This document shows positions 7,574-15,195 of a stretch of 64,000 bases of DNA, in pieces. The notes beneath the pieces are model-generated. The model searched no databases and was not told the DNA's origin. It worked only from the letters and a program-made list of their open reading frames with translations. A program made the translations under genes and the position numbers. The DNA is taken from contig JABHOG010000007.1 of assembly GCA_018694835.1 (NCBI GenBank), positions 1 to 64,000 of the forward strand, given 5' to 3'. The DNA comes from Planctomycetota bacterium (lineage in GTDB: Bacteria; Planctomycetota; UBA8108; UBA1146). Every line of letters starts with the position of its first letter. The first letter of the stretch is position 1.

Positions 7574-8645
7574 CGGAGACGGCCTCCCCGATTCTCCCGG
7601 GGATGGCTCTCTGATCTCCAGTTACCAGTTCGAGTTACCATCCCGGCTGATCGCTCAAGAACCGGCAATTGAACGATCCGCCTCTCGCTGCCTCTTCTGC
7701 TCGCAAAATTCAGACGATGTAATCGAAGCTCCTTTTCACACCCTCGTCGACCGCATGGTCGGAGATGAGATCCTGGTGGTCAATGACACCCGGGTTCTGC
7801 CCGCACGGATCCGTTGCCACCGACAAAGTGGCGGAGCGATTGAAGCATTTCTGTTGAGACCTCTAGGGCAAGGCAGATGGCAATCATGGCTCTCCCCATC
7901 CCGGCGAATCCAAGCAGGCGAGATTCTCGAGACGAGTGGTCCTCCGCTGAAGGTAATCGAGCGGCGAGGTTCGGGCTGGATCGTGGAACTCGGCTCCGAG
8001 CAAGTGCTCGAGCAAATTGGAGAAGTCCCTCTTCCACCCTACATCGAGAGAGACGAGCAGGATCAGCGCCTGCGAAATCTTGACCCACAACGCTATCAGA
8101 CCATCTTCGCCCGCCAGGCGGGTGCCGTTGCGGCTCCCACTGCAGGTCTCCATTTCGATGATCTACTCAGATCGAGACTGGAGGAGAAGGGTGTTCAGAT
8201 CGTTCCTATCACTCTTCATGTTGGGCCCGGTACCTTCAAGCCGATCGAGGTCGATCAGATCCACCAGCACAGGGTCGATCCCGAGTGGTACTTCGTCAGC
8301 GAGGAGAGCCGTAGCGCACTGGCGATGGCAAGAGCTGATGGCCGCAAGATCATCGCAGTCGGTACCACCAGCCTCCGGGTTCTCGAGAGCATCGGTAAAA
8401 TTGAAGAGGGCCCGGAACTTGAGGCAGAGACAACTCTGACCATCTTGCCAGGGCATCCGTTCGAACATGTCGACGGATTGATCACTAATTTCCATCTTCC
8501 TCGTTCATCATTGCTGGTACTGGTCTGCTCCTTCCTCGGGCACCGCCGCACCCTCTCCTACTACCAGCGAGCGATCGATCTCGGAATGCGTTTCTACTCC
8601 TATGGCGATTGCATGGCCATCTTGCCAGATGAGCACACTAGATGA
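7551..8645 (+). CDS. queA: S-adenosylmethionine:tRNA ribosyltransferase-isomerase
   Basis: It transfers and isomerises the ribosyl group of SAM onto 7-aminomethyl-7-deazaguanine at the wobble position of GUN tRNAs, giving epoxyqueuosine. Family segments are clear: YQFELPSRLIAQEP near the start, MVGDEILVVNDTRVLPARI, QTIFARQAGAVAAPTAGLHF, and ITNFHLPRSSLLVLVCSFLG near the end. The start ATG 7551 gives 364 residues, slightly longer than usual because of a Gly/Asp-rich N-terminal lead of about 23 residues. It overlaps the NYN gene at its start and the J-domain gene at its end (ATGA). QueF, an earlier enzyme of the pathway, is encoded at 37408-37779. Confidence 0.96.
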   Translation: MTRTTRIDGDGLPDSPGDGSLISSYQFELPSRLIAQEPAIERSASRCLFCSQNSDDVIEAPFHTLVDRMVGDEILVVNDTRVLPARIRCHRQSGGAIEAFLLRPLGQGRWQSWLSPSRRIQAGEILETSGPPLKVIERRGSGWIVELGSEQVLEQIGEVPLPPYIERDEQDQRLRNLDPQRYQTIFARQAGAVAAPTAGLHFDDLLRSRLEEKGVQIVPITLHVGPGTFKPIEVDQIHQHRVDPEWYFVSEESRSALAMARADGRKIIAVGTTSLRVLESIGKIEEGPELEAETTLTILPGHPFEHVDGLITNFHLPRSSLLVLVCSFLGHRRTLSYYQRAIDLGMRFYSYGDCMAILPDEHTR

Positions 8646-9316
8646 TCCAGTGCTGGGCATGCAGGGCTCCACTAGCAGCGGATCAAATCACCAGGGACGC
8701 AATCATACGAGGACGAACTCAGGATTCAGGCGGCCCCTATCGGATCTACAACTGTCCCTCTTGCCGCAAGCAGAATCGCATCGAGAAGTTGACCAATGGT
8801 GCGACATACTGCTCTCCGGCCAAGGAGATCTCTCTGGTCGACTGGCTCTTTGGTTGGATAGAACCGCTCGCCCCCGAAGACTTCCTCGAGATCCAGAAAT
8901 GGCACCACCAGCACGGGGATGAGCGGCGGGCTCTATTCGAAGGTGACGGAGACCAGAGATACTCTCATTCCCTGTGGAGTCGCATCGGTCAGTGGATGAA
9001 GCGGATCAGGCCTCTCGACTCCGCTGGTTCTGATTCGCAAGACAAGGAAGTCCCGGATGCCACCGAGCAAGACCCGACAATGGGCGCACGTCACCAAGAC
9101 ACCTCGAGAGAGGCTCTACCCCATCCTTATCGTATCCTCGAACTTCCAGTGGACGCTACCGCAGAACAGATCCGCGTCCGATTCAAGCAACTGATACGAG
9201 CCAACCATCCCGACAAGTTACAGCACGCCGATCCTGCCCAGGTAGATGAGGCTAGCCGGAAACTCCAGCACTTGATCGAGGCCTTCGAAGAACTCAAAAA
9301 AAAGGGCGAGGTGTGA
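8642..9316 (+). CDS. Zinc-ribbon protein with C-terminal DnaJ domain
   Basis: A 224-residue protein. The N-terminus carries two CxxC pairs (C4/C7 and C38/C41) that likely bind one zinc. A middle part of about 100 residues is polar and probably disordered. Residues 161-221 form a J domain (PHPYRILELPVDATAEQIRVRFKQ...) with the HPD tripeptide at 189-191 that stimulates DnaK ATPase. A J domain at the C-terminus rather than the N-terminus marks it as a type III/C co-chaperone that directs Hsp70 to a specific client. Its ATG overlaps the queA stop (ATGA). The client is unknown. Confidence 0.85.
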   Translation: MIQCWACRAPLAADQITRDAIIRGRTQDSGGPYRIYNCPSCRKQNRIEKLTNGATYCSPAKEISLVDWLFGWIEPLAPEDFLEIQKWHHQHGDERRALFEGDGDQRYSHSLWSRIGQWMKRIRPLDSAGSDSQDKEVPDATEQDPTMGARHQDTSREALPHPYRILELPVDATAEQIRVRFKQLIRANHPDKLQHADPAQVDEASRKLQHLIEAFEELKKKGEV

Positions 9317-9330
9317 ATTGACAAAACTGC

Positions 9331-10845
9331 TCAGGTAGCACCGGGCATCCAATCCAAGGCCTGGGTGATCATGGTCACCAGCAGGACCACCAGGACCCCC
9401 ACCAGATTCAACACCACACCACAGCGGATCATCGTTCGGATCTGCACCTTGCCGGTCGAAAACACGATGGCATTGGGTGCGGTAGCCACCGGTAGCATGA
9501 AGGCACAAGAGACAGAGAGTACTGCTGGCAGCATCATGTGAATCGGTGCGATTCCTCCCTCAAGTGCTGCTTCCTTCAGAATCGGCATCAAAACGTGCAT
9601 CGATGCGGTGTTGGAGGTGACCTCAGTGAGAAATGTGGTCGCCATCGAGATCGTCACCACAATTCCTGCGAATGGGAGATCGACCCACTGGGCCATCCAC
9701 TTGCCGAAGTGACTGGAGAGTTCACTCTGTTGAAAAGCACCTCCGATGGCAAATCCTCCGCCGAACAGTAGCAGCATGCCCCACGGAACCTCCTTTGCCT
9801 GGTCCCAGTCCAGTAACGGTGCTCCCCCCCTCTTCCCGGGGATCAAGAACAGCGAAATGCCAGCCACCAGTGCCACGAAAGAATCGTTGAGATACTCGTG
9901 GGCAGATCCCTCAGCCATGCCCATCCAACCTCCCACCACGCCGCTCCAACCCGAAAAACCCGCTCCGCCTCGGGTCATCCAGAGCAGTGCTGTGCAGATG
10001 AAGACCACCAGCACCCTGGCTTCCGCCGATGACATCTTGCCGAGAGATCTTCTCTCTTCTAGAAGTGATTCCCTGCCACTTGTGGAAGTCCCGGGGGCCA
10101 GAGGAAGCAAGAATCTCGTCATCAAGAACCCGATGATCGGTATGAAGATGATCACCATTGGAAGTCCGAACTGAAGCCAGTGAAGGAAGTCGATGTTCAC
10201 TGGCGGAATCAACTCCTCCGCATTCTTGGTAAAGATCAGGTTAGGAGGAGTTCCGATGAGCGTGCCGATTCCTCCGACGTTTGCGCCATATGCAGTGCAA
10301 AGGAGCAAGCAAGTCGTGAATGCTGCTCCCCCACTTTTCATTTCTTTTGCTGTTCTCCTGGCCACGGAGATGGCGATCGGCATCAGCATCAGTGTCGTCG
10401 ATGTGTTGGAGATCCACATCGACAGCATCGCCGACGTGATCAGAAACCCGAACGCCAGACGCCGAGGGGATGTGCCGACCGAGGTCAAGGTCGCCAGCGC
10501 AATTCGCCGATGGAGCCCGGAACATTCGACCGCTTTCGCCAGAAAGAACCCTCCCAGCAACAACAAGATCAGATGATGTGAGTAAAACTTGGCCGCCACC
10601 GAAGCCTTACAAACTCCCATCAACGGCAGCAGAACTGCAGGGAGTAACGAGGCGGCAGGGATAGGGATCGCTTCGGTAACCCACCAGGTAACGGTCCAGA
10701 CCGTCACCAGAAGTGTTCCACGGGCCGCTTCGGAGAACTCCGCTGGAGCCGCCAGGTAGGCCGCAATGGCCAGGACCGGCCCCAGCAGGATAACCCCGAT
10801 CCGAACCCTCCGGTTCTCCCCTTCTGCACTGCTCTGGTGGCTCAA
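9331..10845 (-). CDS. SLC13/DASS-family anion symporter
   Basis: A polytopic membrane protein of 504 residues with about 11-12 hydrophobic segments. It matches the divalent anion:Na+ symporter family: WVTEAIPIPAASLLP near residue 57, the SNT-type motif in MWISNTSTTLMLMPIA, GANVGGIGTLIGTPPNLI in the first half, and TEVTSNTASMHVLMPIL in the second (the two SNT-like substrate/Na+ sites). Likely substrates are C4-dicarboxylates, citrate or sulfate; sequence alone does not decide. The start is TTG 10845 after GGGGGGACGT. It is convergent with the J-domain gene (14-bp gap) and divergent from the lipoprotein genes. Confidence 0.92.
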   Translation of the reverse strand: MSHQSSAEGENRRVRIGVILLGPVLAIAAYLAAPAEFSEAARGTLLVTVWTVTWWVTEAIPIPAASLLPAVLLPLMGVCKASVAAKFYSHHLILLLLGGFFLAKAVECSGLHRRIALATLTSVGTSPRRLAFGFLITSAMLSMWISNTSTTLMLMPIAISVARRTAKEMKSGGAAFTTCLLLCTAYGANVGGIGTLIGTPPNLIFTKNAEELIPPVNIDFLHWLQFGLPMVIIFIPIIGFLMTRFLLPLAPGTSTSGRESLLEERRSLGKMSSAEARVLVVFICTALLWMTRGGAGFSGWSGVVGGWMGMAEGSAHEYLNDSFVALVAGISLFLIPGKRGGAPLLDWDQAKEVPWGMLLLFGGGFAIGGAFQQSELSSHFGKWMAQWVDLPFAGIVVTISMATTFLTEVTSNTASMHVLMPILKEAALEGGIAPIHMMLPAVLSVSCAFMLPVATAPNAIVFSTGKVQIRTMIRCGVVLNLVGVLVVLLVTMITQALDWMPGAT

Positions 10846-11003
10846 ACGTCCCCCCCCTCAAAATGATCCTGTCGAGAATCAGGATGGCCATTGGATTCGA
10901 TCCGGCTGAAAACCCGTCCGTTCCTCGTCATGGTGTCGCCGTGGTAACATCGACGACACTAAACCCCAAGGAAACTCTTCGCGAACTTTTCTGGAGCCTG
11001 ACC

Positions 11004-11507
11004 ATGAACTGGCCTGTGATCCCTTCTCGTCTCTTACAGAGATCGAATCTTCCGCGAAGTCATGGCGACTCTTCACGCGGACACTCAGGTCTCGTCGGGA
11101 CTCGCAGTTTTCTCTCTCTCCCGTGGACAATTGTGGCGCTGCTGATTCTCACTGGCTGTTCAGCCACGTTGCTGCGGCCCCATGCGATCTCGGTCTCCGA
11201 GTTTTCTCGAGAAAAAGACGTGATCCACTTCATGGTCTCCATCGAAGACTCTACTCAGGAGCAGGACTTTTATCGCTGGTCTCAGGATCACATCCTGGAG
11301 AATAACTTCCAGTACGAGAATCCCGATCATGAGGGGGTCCCCCTCTACGAACTTCACTACCACTTCAGAAAAAGAGGTGATCGGTTTCGTAGCCAAGGCA
11401 TCGCCTATCTGATGTGGAGAAGATCAGAGACATCCCCTCACCAGTTCGAACACAAGTTGACCTATATCGGTTCAGGAATGCCGTTGAGGAACAGGAGATC
11501 ATGGTGA
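11004..11507 (+). CDS. Small lipoprotein of unknown function
   Basis: From ATG 11004 (CTGGAG 8 nt upstream) this is a 167-residue protein. A hydrophobic stretch and lipobox LLILTGC end at about residue 52. The n-region is unusually long, so the true start may be downstream at a rare codon. The mature part of about 115 residues is polar and rich in His and aromatic residues (YELHYHFRKRGDRFRSQGIA); no family is recognised. Its stop overlaps the ATG of the next gene, a putative metallopeptidase lipoprotein, so they are co-expressed and may work together at the membrane. Confidence 0.68.
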   Translation: MNWPVIPSRLLQRSNLPRSHGDSSRGHSGLVGTRSFLSLPWTIVALLILTGCSATLLRPHAISVSEFSREKDVIHFMVSIEDSTQEQDFYRWSQDHILENNFQYENPDHEGVPLYELHYHFRKRGDRFRSQGIAYLMWRRSETSPHQFEHKLTYIGSGMPLRNRRSW

Positions 11508-12841
11508 GTTGGATCGCTGACACTCTTCGTGCCAGGACCGGAATCAGGACGCTCCTGACATTACTGATCGCGGTACTTCTTCTCGGTCAGTGCGGCTGTG
11601 GGCTCCTCTACAAGCATCGCGTGGAGACTGCGGTCGGCACCCTCTGGACCAATGCAAATCTTCAACTCGCTCACCAATATCAAGAGGATCTCAGCTGGAT
11701 GAAGGAAGGACTACAACAGGTTCTCCCCAACAATTCGGAAGGAATAGGTTCCACATCGATTCTTCTGGTCCAGAACGATGACGATCGAATCATTCACGAA
11801 GACCAGATCAGAACCGCAGGCTGGTATAACCACACCTTATCGCTGATTCGATTCACTCCGACTCCTCCGGCAGAAAAATTGCTCCTGCAAAACCAACCCG
11901 ATCCGGATGAACACCGCACACTTCTCCACGAACTCGCTCATCACTTTACAGCTGACGACCATCGGATTCGGTCGACCTGGTGGATGGCCGAGGCTATCGC
12001 CTGTTCTCTCGAAATTTCATACCTCGATCCGCAGGGCCAGTTCCAGGTCCCGCCCCTTCACCCGATGCAATATCAGATTGCGAGAAGTGCCCTTTCTGAT
12101 CTGGGCAGGGCAAATTTCACCCAACTGGCACGGCAGATCATCTCGGAGAACTGGCTTGGCTTTTACCGAGACGACGGCGACCTGGCCAAGCGGTACGCCA
12201 TCTCCTGGGCCCTCTTCTGGACCCTCCAAGGTCAACAGCAAGGGACACTGGAACAACGCCTGGATGCTGTATTACAACTGGAAGACGGACAGATCATCGA
12301 GCAGATTCCGACGGTCATCCAAGCGATCACTCCTTCCCTTCAGAATCAACTGCAACAACACCTTGAACAGGACCATCACCGTCGCTGGGTCATCGATCAG
12401 GCGCTCAGCGGATACCGTATCCAAGGACGAAAATTGCTGGAAGCGATCGATCTGGAACTGGCGTCCGCCGATCCTGAATGCCAGGCATGGGCCTGGGCCC
12501 GTGCAACACGGATTCTCCTTCGCCCCCGATCCAGGCTAGACAGAGTCACTCGCAACGACTGGATCCAGCGAATCGAACAACAACTCATATCCGGCTCACT
12601 CGAAGTCAAGTTGGCGATCTGTACCGATTTCCCTGAGTATCGCTGGGCTTCCACCCTGTTGCCTCGACTCATCGATTTGCTGGAGAGTTCCGACGGCAAC
12701 CTCAGGAGTGCGGCGGCCGCAGCGCTATCCCGTGCCAGTCAGCATCCCACCATCATCAATCCCCACTTCTGGAAATTCGCTCCGGAGTCAAAGCGAGCAG
12801 TGGAAGTTTCCGACTGGCGAAGTTGGCAGAAAGATCAGTGA
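11501..12841 (+). CDS. Lipoprotein with HExxH gluzincin-type peptidase signature
   Basis: From ATG 11501 (ACAGGAG upstream; overlapping the preceding gene by 7 bp) this is a 446-residue protein with a signal peptide and lipobox-like LLLGQCGCG. The segment TLLHELAHHF contains HExxH. About 20 residues later, WWMAEAIACS supplies the downstream Glu expected in the peptidase MA/gluzincin pattern (W-x-x-E-x-x-A), so zinc binding is plausible. The C-terminal half is helical (LQQHLEQDHH..., LRSAAAAALSRASQHP) with a HEAT-like repeat at the end. A cell-envelope protease role is likely. The substrate is unknown. Confidence 0.8.
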   Translation: MVSWIADTLRARTGIRTLLTLLIAVLLLGQCGCGLLYKHRVETAVGTLWTNANLQLAHQYQEDLSWMKEGLQQVLPNNSEGIGSTSILLVQNDDDRIIHEDQIRTAGWYNHTLSLIRFTPTPPAEKLLLQNQPDPDEHRTLLHELAHHFTADDHRIRSTWWMAEAIACSLEISYLDPQGQFQVPPLHPMQYQIARSALSDLGRANFTQLARQIISENWLGFYRDDGDLAKRYAISWALFWTLQGQQQGTLEQRLDAVLQLEDGQIIEQIPTVIQAITPSLQNQLQQHLEQDHHRRWVIDQALSGYRIQGRKLLEAIDLELASADPECQAWAWARATRILLRPRSRLDRVTRNDWIQRIEQQLISGSLEVKLAICTDFPEYRWASTLLPRLIDLLESSDGNLRSAAAAALSRASQHPTIINPHFWKFAPESKRAVEVSDWRSWQKDQ

Positions 12842-12964
12842 CCTCGCCCACTTCGTCAAACGCCATCTTGTCCTCCGTGTGAGTCTCTTGACACCATCCC
12901 CACGACCGTCGATGCTGGTCATGATGAGCAGAACTGGATGGTCGATAAACTTGCGGGGAGATGC

Positions 12965-13213
12965 ATGATGCAGATCGAAGTCCTTCTCTTTGCCTCACTG
13001 AGAGATCTCGCTCAGTCCGATAGCATCGCTGTCGAATTGCCGGCAGATGCGTCGGTCAGTGACCTGGTCGAGGCGATCAGCGAGCAGTTCCCACCCCTTG
13101 CTGACCGTCTTCCGAACACTCGGGTAGCCGTCGATGATCGCTTCTGCTCCCCCGAAGATCGGATCTCCGCTGGCTCCGAGGTGGCCTTGATTCCTCCCGT
13201 CAGCGGCGGATAA
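12965..13213 (+). CDS. moaD: Molybdopterin synthase small (sulfur-carrier) subunit
   Basis: A ubiquitin-fold sulfur carrier that donates thiocarboxylate sulfur to cyclic pyranopterin monophosphate. It is about 82 residues, with VLLFASLRDLA near the start, LIPPVSGG at the end and the terminal Gly-Gly that is adenylated by MoeB. GGGGAG lies just upstream of the paired ATGs at 12965 and 12968; either could be used. The moaE gene starts 3 bp after the stop. A TTGACA hexamer at 12887-12892 could be a -35 element for this pair, although no good -10 follows. Confidence 0.94.
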   Translation: MMQIEVLLFASLRDLAQSDSIAVELPADASVSDLVEAISEQFPPLADRLPNTRVAVDDRFCSPEDRISAGSEVALIPPVSGG

Positions 13214-13215
13214 AG

Positions 13216-13647
13216 ATGCCCGATCCAGAGGATTGCCACCTGGCCCAACTGGTAAATGAGCCGATCCCGGTGGAGAAATACACCCGCTGGCTTGGCGAGC
13301 CCGGCTGTGGTGCGGTGCTACTCTTCTGCGGAAATGTCCGTGATACCAACCGAGGTCAGTCGGTGGTCCGCATCGATTACCACGCCCACGAATCGATGGC
13401 ACGAAAACAACTCACTCGTATCACCGCATCGTTGGTCGAAGCCGGAGCTCACCGCGCTTTGGCCATCCACCGGCTCGGCACTCTGGAAGTTGGCGAGACC
13501 AGTATCTTGCTAGGAGTTTCACTGGCCCATCGAAGGGACGGTTTTGGACTCCTCGAACAGGGCATGGAGCGGGTCAAAGCAGACGTCCCCATCTGGAAGC
13601 ATGAACAGTATCAGGATGGAACCGTGGCCTGGATCGAAGGGTCTTGA
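13216..13647 (+). CDS. moaE: Molybdopterin synthase catalytic subunit
   Basis: The large subunit that inserts two sulfurs into precursor Z using MoaD thiocarboxylate. At 143 residues it is normal in length. Family marks include GAVLLFCGNVRDTNRG, IDYHAHESMA, the HRRDGF loop and KADVPIWKHE, whose lysines form the active site. It follows moaD with a 3-bp gap and is convergent with gltA (6-bp gap), leaving almost no room for terminators. Confidence 0.96.
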   Translation: MPDPEDCHLAQLVNEPIPVEKYTRWLGEPGCGAVLLFCGNVRDTNRGQSVVRIDYHAHESMARKQLTRITASLVEAGAHRALAIHRLGTLEVGETSILLGVSLAHRRDGFGLLEQGMERVKADVPIWKHEQYQDGTVAWIEGS

Positions 13648-13653
13648 CCTGTA

Positions 13654-14943
13654 CTAGACCGGATAATCTCGTAACTGGGCTCCGGTATAAATCTGTCTCG
13701 GACGGTGAATACGATCATCGGGATCCTGTCGCATCTCGGTCCAGTGAGCGATCCAACCGGGCAACCTCCCCAGGGCAAACATCACGGTGAACATATCGTT
13801 CGGGATGCCGATGGCGCGGTACATGATGCCCGAGTAGAAATCGACATTGGGATACAGGTTCCTGTCGATGAAGTACGAATCGTTGAGTGCCACTTCTTCC
13901 AGTTTCCTGGCGATCTCAAGCAGCGGATCCTGAACACCGAGATGGTCCAGCAGCCGATCACACGCTTCCTTGATGATCTTGGCTCTGGGATCGTAGTTCT
14001 TGTACACACGATGCCCGAAGCCCATCAGTCGCACCGAAGAATTCTTGTCCTTGGCCAGTTTGACGAAGTGCGACACATCTCCACCATTCTCGTGAATGGT
14101 CGCCAGTTGCTCGAGAACCGCCTGATTTGCGCCGCCATGTCGAGATCCCCAGAGTGCCGTGATCCCCGCAGCAATACACGCATAGAGATTTGTCATGGCG
14201 CTCCCGGCCATCCGAACCGTGGCAGTGGAACAGTTCTGCTCATGATCTGCATGAAGGATCAGCAACAAGTTGAGAGCACGTTCCACTTCTGGATCCACAT
14301 GGTAGGGCTCTGCCGGTACCCGGAACATCATGTGAAGAAAGTTACCGCAGTAGGAAAGCGAATTGTCCGGATAGACGAATGGCTGACCAATCGACTTCTT
14401 GAATGAGAAAGCAGCCAGCGTTCTGACCTTGGACAACAGCCGACAAACGGTCAGATCGATGTTGTCGTCTTGCTCGGGATCATCGTTTTCGGTGTAGAAG
14501 GTAGAAAGTCCCAGCACCATCGCAGAAAGGATCGCCATCGGATGCGCAGAGGATGGAAACCCCTCATAAAAGTGACGCATATCCTCATGGATCATCGAAT
14601 GACGACGAAGGCTCTGGCGGAACCGCTCGTACTCCTCTGGATTGGGGAGTTCTCCGTGAATCAGCAGGTATGAAGTCTCGACAAAGTTCGAGTTCGCTGC
14701 CAGCTGTTCGATGGGGTATCCACGGTATCTGAGGATCCCCTCTTCTCCATCGATGAAGCAGATGGAACTTCGGGTCATCCCGGTATTCACGTAGCCGGGA
14801 TCGAGAGTGATGTACCCACTCGTTTTCCGAAGGGCACTGATATCGATGCCTTTTTCTCCCTCGGACCCGGTGATCACCGGAAGTTCAATCTCTTGGCCAT
14901 CGAGTTTGAGAATCGCTTTTTCGCTCGTCGTCTGCCCATCCAT
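13654..14943 (-). CDS. gltA: Citrate synthase
   Basis: It condenses oxaloacetate and acetyl-CoA at the entry to the TCA cycle. The 429 residues match the hexameric GltA type with its beta-rich N-terminal domain (ILKLDGQEIELPVITG). Active-site elements are present: LHADHEQNCST, the GSRHGGANQAV loop, and MGFGHRVYKNYDPRAKI with the catalytic His; the C-terminal region WIAHWTEM follows. ATG 14943 has little Shine-Dalgarno character. Immediately upstream lies a segment with several strong inverted repeats (14990-15132) that could be a transcribed leader. Confidence 0.97.
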   Translation of the reverse strand: MDGQTTSEKAILKLDGQEIELPVITGSEGEKGIDISALRKTSGYITLDPGYVNTGMTRSSICFIDGEEGILRYRGYPIEQLAANSNFVETSYLLIHGELPNPEEYERFRQSLRRHSMIHEDMRHFYEGFPSSAHPMAILSAMVLGLSTFYTENDDPEQDDNIDLTVCRLLSKVRTLAAFSFKKSIGQPFVYPDNSLSYCGNFLHMMFRVPAEPYHVDPEVERALNLLLILHADHEQNCSTATVRMAGSAMTNLYACIAAGITALWGSRHGGANQAVLEQLATIHENGGDVSHFVKLAKDKNSSVRLMGFGHRVYKNYDPRAKIIKEACDRLLDHLGVQDPLLEIARKLEEVALNDSYFIDRNLYPNVDFYSGIMYRAIGIPNDMFTVMFALGRLPGWIAHWTEMRQDPDDRIHRPRQIYTGAQLRDYPV

Positions 14944-14989
14944 CGGGAGTTACATCCATCCATTCAACTGACCATCCATGCATCAGCTG

Positions 14990-15132
14990 AGACTTCATGA
15001 GTCTTCTGCCTCCGGGATCGAACCGATCCGGAGTTGCAACAGTCTGTCTATCCGAAGGACCCACGAGGCTTCGCGGTCCACACCTCAGGCGATACCTGAG
15101 GAGATCACACCGAGAGGCCCTGTGGGTCCGGA
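14990..15132 (-). ncRNA. Structured intergenic segment, possible gltA leader RNA
   Basis: The gap between nadE and gltA holds stacked inverted repeats. (1) AGACT/AGTCT at 14990-14994 and 15000-15004. (2) CTCCGGGATCG/CGATCCGGAG at 15010-15032 with one bulge and a 3-nt loop. (3) A long rod: GGACCCAC 15057-15064 pairs with GTGGGTCC 15122-15129, GGC/GCC and CGGT/ACCG continue inside it, and CCTCAGG/CCTGAGG at 15083-15101 caps it with a 5-nt loop. The strand is assigned by the flanking genes. No known riboswitch class is recognised. It could be a cis-regulator of gltA, a small RNA or a processing/termination structure. The structure is seen; the function is inference. Confidence 0.45.
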
Positions 15133-15195
15133 ATGGATCATCGTTGTAAATTCAGCCCGGAGCAAGGGGTTCCAACCCGCTCCCTCAAGGTCGCT

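Noticed and set aside
15010..15032. tRNA-like T-arm sequence (GGTTCGATCC on the minus strand)
   Set aside because: There is no acceptor stem, D-arm or anticodon arm at the right distances; the bases are explained better by a bulged hairpin of the structured gltA leader.
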